From NCBI RefSeq assembly GCF_001428385.1, contig NZ_LMSK01000001.1, positions 621,355 to 685,354 of the forward strand: a stretch of 64,000 bases of DNA, given 5' to 3'. The position numbers and the translations under genes are program-made. The notes under the pieces are model-generated. The model had not been told where the DNA came from. It saw only the letters and a program-made list of their open reading frames with translations, and ran no database searches. Positions 63,118-64,000 of this stretch are shown piece by piece. Each line of letters begins with the position of its first letter. The stretch's first letter is position 1. The DNA is from Rhodanobacter sp. Soil772 (GTDB lineage: Bacteria > Pseudomonadota > Gammaproteobacteria > Xanthomonadales > Rhodanobacteraceae).

Positions 63118-64000
63118 ATGAATCCATCCTCGCCCACCTCCTACTACCGCGCCACGGCCACGCCGTACGCGGCCTGGACGCCACTTCAGGGCAGCGCGCA
63201 CGCGCGTGTTGCCGTCATCGGTGGCGGCTTTGCCGGCTTGAACACGGCGCTCGGGCTGGCCGAGCGCGGCGTGCGCGACGTGGTGCTGCTGGAACGCGAG
63301 CAGGTCGGTTTCGGCGCGTCCGGCCGCAACGGCGGCTTCGTCTTTGCCGGCTACTCGCTGGGCGAGCAATCACTGCTCGACCAACTGGGCGAGGCACGCG
63401 CGCAGGCGCTGTTCAAGCTCACCACCGAAGCGGTCGGGCGGATCCGCCGGCGCATCGCCGACCACGCAATCACCTGCGATGCGGTCGACGAAGGCGTGAT
63501 CTGGGCCAACTGGTTCCGCGACCCCGCCGTGCTGCGCCAGCGCCAGCAACTGCTGGCCGAACATTACGGCGTGCAGTGGCAGTGGCTGCCCGAAACCGAA
63601 CTGCGCGCGCGCATCCGCAGCGAGCGCTATCACGATGGCCTGTACGAGCGCGACGCGTTGCACCTGCACCCGCTCAACTATGCGATTGGCCTGGCCGCGG
63701 CGGCAGCCGGGCAGGGCGTGCGCATCCACGAGAACAGCGGCGTGCGCAGCCTCGCGCGCGAGGGTCTGCAATGGCGCCTGCGCACCGCGCAAGGCGAACT
63801 GCTGGCCGATCAGGTAGTGCTGGCCTGCGGCGGTTACCTGGCTGGCCTGCAGAAGCCGATCGATCGGGCGATCCTGCCGATCGCCACCTACGTGATGGTG
63901 ACCGAGCCGCTCGGCGCTCGCCTGGACGAGTGCCTGCACACCCGCGCAGCGATCTACGACAGCCGCTTCGCGTTCGACTACTACCGCGCGCTGCCGGATA
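63118..64000 (+). CDS. FAD-dependent amine oxidoreductase (PuuB/OrdL-like), 3' end outside window
   Basis: First 294 residues visible, no stop before the window end. SYYRATATPYAAWTPLQGSAHARVAVIGGGFAGLNTALGLAERG gives the FAD dinucleotide fold; FGASGRNGGFVFAGYSLGE is typical of gamma-glutamylputrescine oxidase and OrdL-type proteins of the DAO family. LHPLNYAIGLAAAAAGQGVRIHENSGV and VLACGGYLAGLQKPI follow the same family. Likely polyamine or amino-acid oxidation; PuuA/C/D are not visible. ATG 63118 is the first start in the frame; ribosome site weak. Confidence 0.85.
   Translation, partial: MNPSSPTSYYRATATPYAAWTPLQGSAHARVAVIGGGFAGLNTALGLAERGVRDVVLLEREQVGFGASGRNGGFVFAGYSLGEQSLLDQLGEARAQALFKLTTEAVGRIRRRIADHAITCDAVDEGVIWANWFRDPAVLRQRQQLLAEHYGVQWQWLPETELRARIRSERYHDGLYERDALHLHPLNYAIGLAAAAAGQGVRIHENSGVRSLAREGLQWRLRTAQGELLADQVVLACGGYLAGLQKPIDRAILPIATYVMVTEPLGARLDECLHTRAAIYDSRFAFDYYRALPD

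Overview
The window is a high-GC chromosome segment of a gammaproteobacterium. Gene content and order (smpB / ratA-rnfH / bamE / fur, recN-hrcA-grpE-dnaK-dnaJ-dapB-carAB-greA, orn-folP-glmM, cmk-rpsA-ihfB-lapAB) point to the Xanthomonadales, most likely a Rhodanobacteraceae member (Rhodanobacter/Dyella/Luteibacter type). That placement is inferred from protein flavour and synteny, not from a database comparison. Nearly all of the window is conserved core genome; the ssrA-linked island and some non-coding stretches are the accessory parts.

Layout. 1-16.2 kb: end of a DHA2 drug exporter, rnk, ligA-epmA, an exported hydrolase/DUF4785 pair, an MHS-family transporter, DUF2461, sbcB, orn-folP-glmM, two iron/2-oxoglutarate type oxygenases and an SDR. 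16.3-24.8 kb: tpiA-secG-tRNA-Leu(GAG), a small unknown gene, a GacA/UvrY-type regulator, rne divergent from rluC, a pterin dehydratase and nfuA. 24.8-26.1 kb: two small periplasmic cytochromes c and tmRNA (tag ANDDNYALAA). 26.1-32.3 kb: an approximately 6.2-kb integrative island between ssrA and its convergent neighbour smpB. It holds a tyrosine recombinase, an unknown gene, an AlpA-like regulator, a winged-helix protein and a single-chain MmeI-type (type IIL) restriction-modification enzyme. 32.4-34.7 kb: smpB, ratA-rnfH, bamE, fur. 34.8-37.4 kb: a candidate GGA-rich small RNA and a MASE1-type histidine kinase divergent from its response regulator. 37.4-50.8 kb: recN, the hrcA/grpE/dnaK/dnaJ heat-shock cluster with sigma-32-like promoters, dapB, a 2OG oxygenase, carA-carB-greA. 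50.9-54.6 kb: type-B L36, a LysR regulator, fadH and an acyl-CoA-binding protein. 54.7-64 kb: cmk, rpsA, ihfB, lapA-lapB, a WecA/WbpL-like transferase, a WbpM-like dehydratase, galU, and the start of a PuuB/OrdL-like oxidase cut by the window end.

Most interesting points: (1) in the island, four palindromic ACGGA-N-TCCGT repeats span the 3' end of the winged-helix gene and the promoter region of the MmeI-type gene, and are kept in two different reading frames, so DNA rather than protein seems to be conserved; (2) helically phased GGGGGCAAC direct repeats at both island ends look like integrase arm sites; (3) a structured, terminator-ended minus-strand segment after the histidine kinase gene carries eight GGA motifs, two of them in hairpin loops, as in RsmA/CsrA-titrating RNAs; (4) an inverted copy of the 3' part of tRNA-Leu lies next to the tRNA gene, near an apparent synteny break. 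Coordinates were read by hand; no searches or folding programs were run.
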